Assembly: GCA_910586955.1 (NCBI GenBank)
Contig: CAJUMM010000038.1
Coordinates: forward strand, 1 to 25,413
Reading direction: 5' to 3'
DNA length: 25,413 bases
Source: an uncultured Lachnospiraceae bacterium
GTDB lineage: Bacteria > Bacillota > Clostridia > Lachnospirales > Lachnospiraceae
This document shows positions 23,359 to 25,413 of this stretch, piece after piece (within the stretch, counting starts at the first letter, position 1; each line of letters opens with the position of its first letter). The notes under the pieces are model-generated. The model saw nothing but the letters and a program-made list of their open reading frames with translations, did no database searches and was not told the origin of the DNA. A program made the position numbers and the translations under genes.

Positions 23359-25413
<2,055 letters not shown>

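Overview
The window looks like the chromosome of an anaerobic Gram-positive gut bacterium of the Lachnospiraceae type (Bacillota). The evidence is strong GGAGG ribosome binding sites, T-rich intrinsic terminators, a tuf-fusA pair, mannose-family PTS transporters, and cohesin/dockerin surface proteins. The species cannot be named from the sequence alone.

Positions 1-11,840 form an amino-sugar locus, best read as N-acetylgalactosamine/galactosamine (Aga-type) use. Two paralogous mannose-family PTS sets, each IIB-IIC-IID, lie on the minus strand (326-2459 and 3636-5721). The second set ends in a coupled HAD phosphatase. An AraC-family regulator with an extra N-terminal domain is divergent from the second set. 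A convergent minus operon holds agaS (SIS-domain isomerase/deaminase), the only IIA of the window, and a YajC-like membrane protein. Divergent from agaS on the plus strand are a nagA/agaA-type deacetylase and a gatZ/kbaZ-family protein. The expected route is: PTS uptake gives GalNAc-6-P, NagA/AgaA deacetylates it, and AgaS makes tagatose-6-P. Neither a tagatose-6-P kinase nor a catalytic GatY/KbaY aldolase is present, so the last step is open. A TATATCA motif just downstream of the -10 boxes of agaS, nagA and the second PTS suggests one shared repressor.

Positions 11,853-18,473 encode two secreted proteins on the minus strand. One is a 1727-residue protein with a signal peptide, an N-terminal X-like module plus type I dockerin, FN3 and discoidin-like modules, and an M60-type (mucin/glycoprotein) metallopeptidase with HEIGH. 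The other, just downstream, has a signal peptide, a cohesin-like domain, one transmembrane helix and an arginine/proline-rich cytoplasmic tail made of 14-residue repeats. Together they suggest a membrane-anchored cohesin holding a dockerin-bearing glycoprotein protease. This would be a small cellulosome-like complex aimed at mucin, next to genes for using the GalNAc core of mucin glycans.

Positions 18,495-20,593 (minus strand) hold a membrane-anchored protein with a possible papain-like fold, an alkyltransferase-like DNA repair protein lacking the acceptor cysteine, and a membrane-anchored C39-like peptidase. A 51-bp tandem duplication covers the 3' end of the last gene. Positions 20,711-21,878 hold an AT-rich gene for a YhcG/DUF1016 PDDEXK nuclease, probably acquired, whose coding sequence contains a perfect palindrome. 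The window ends in housekeeping genes: tuf with its own promoter and terminator, and fusA truncated at its 5' end by the window edge.
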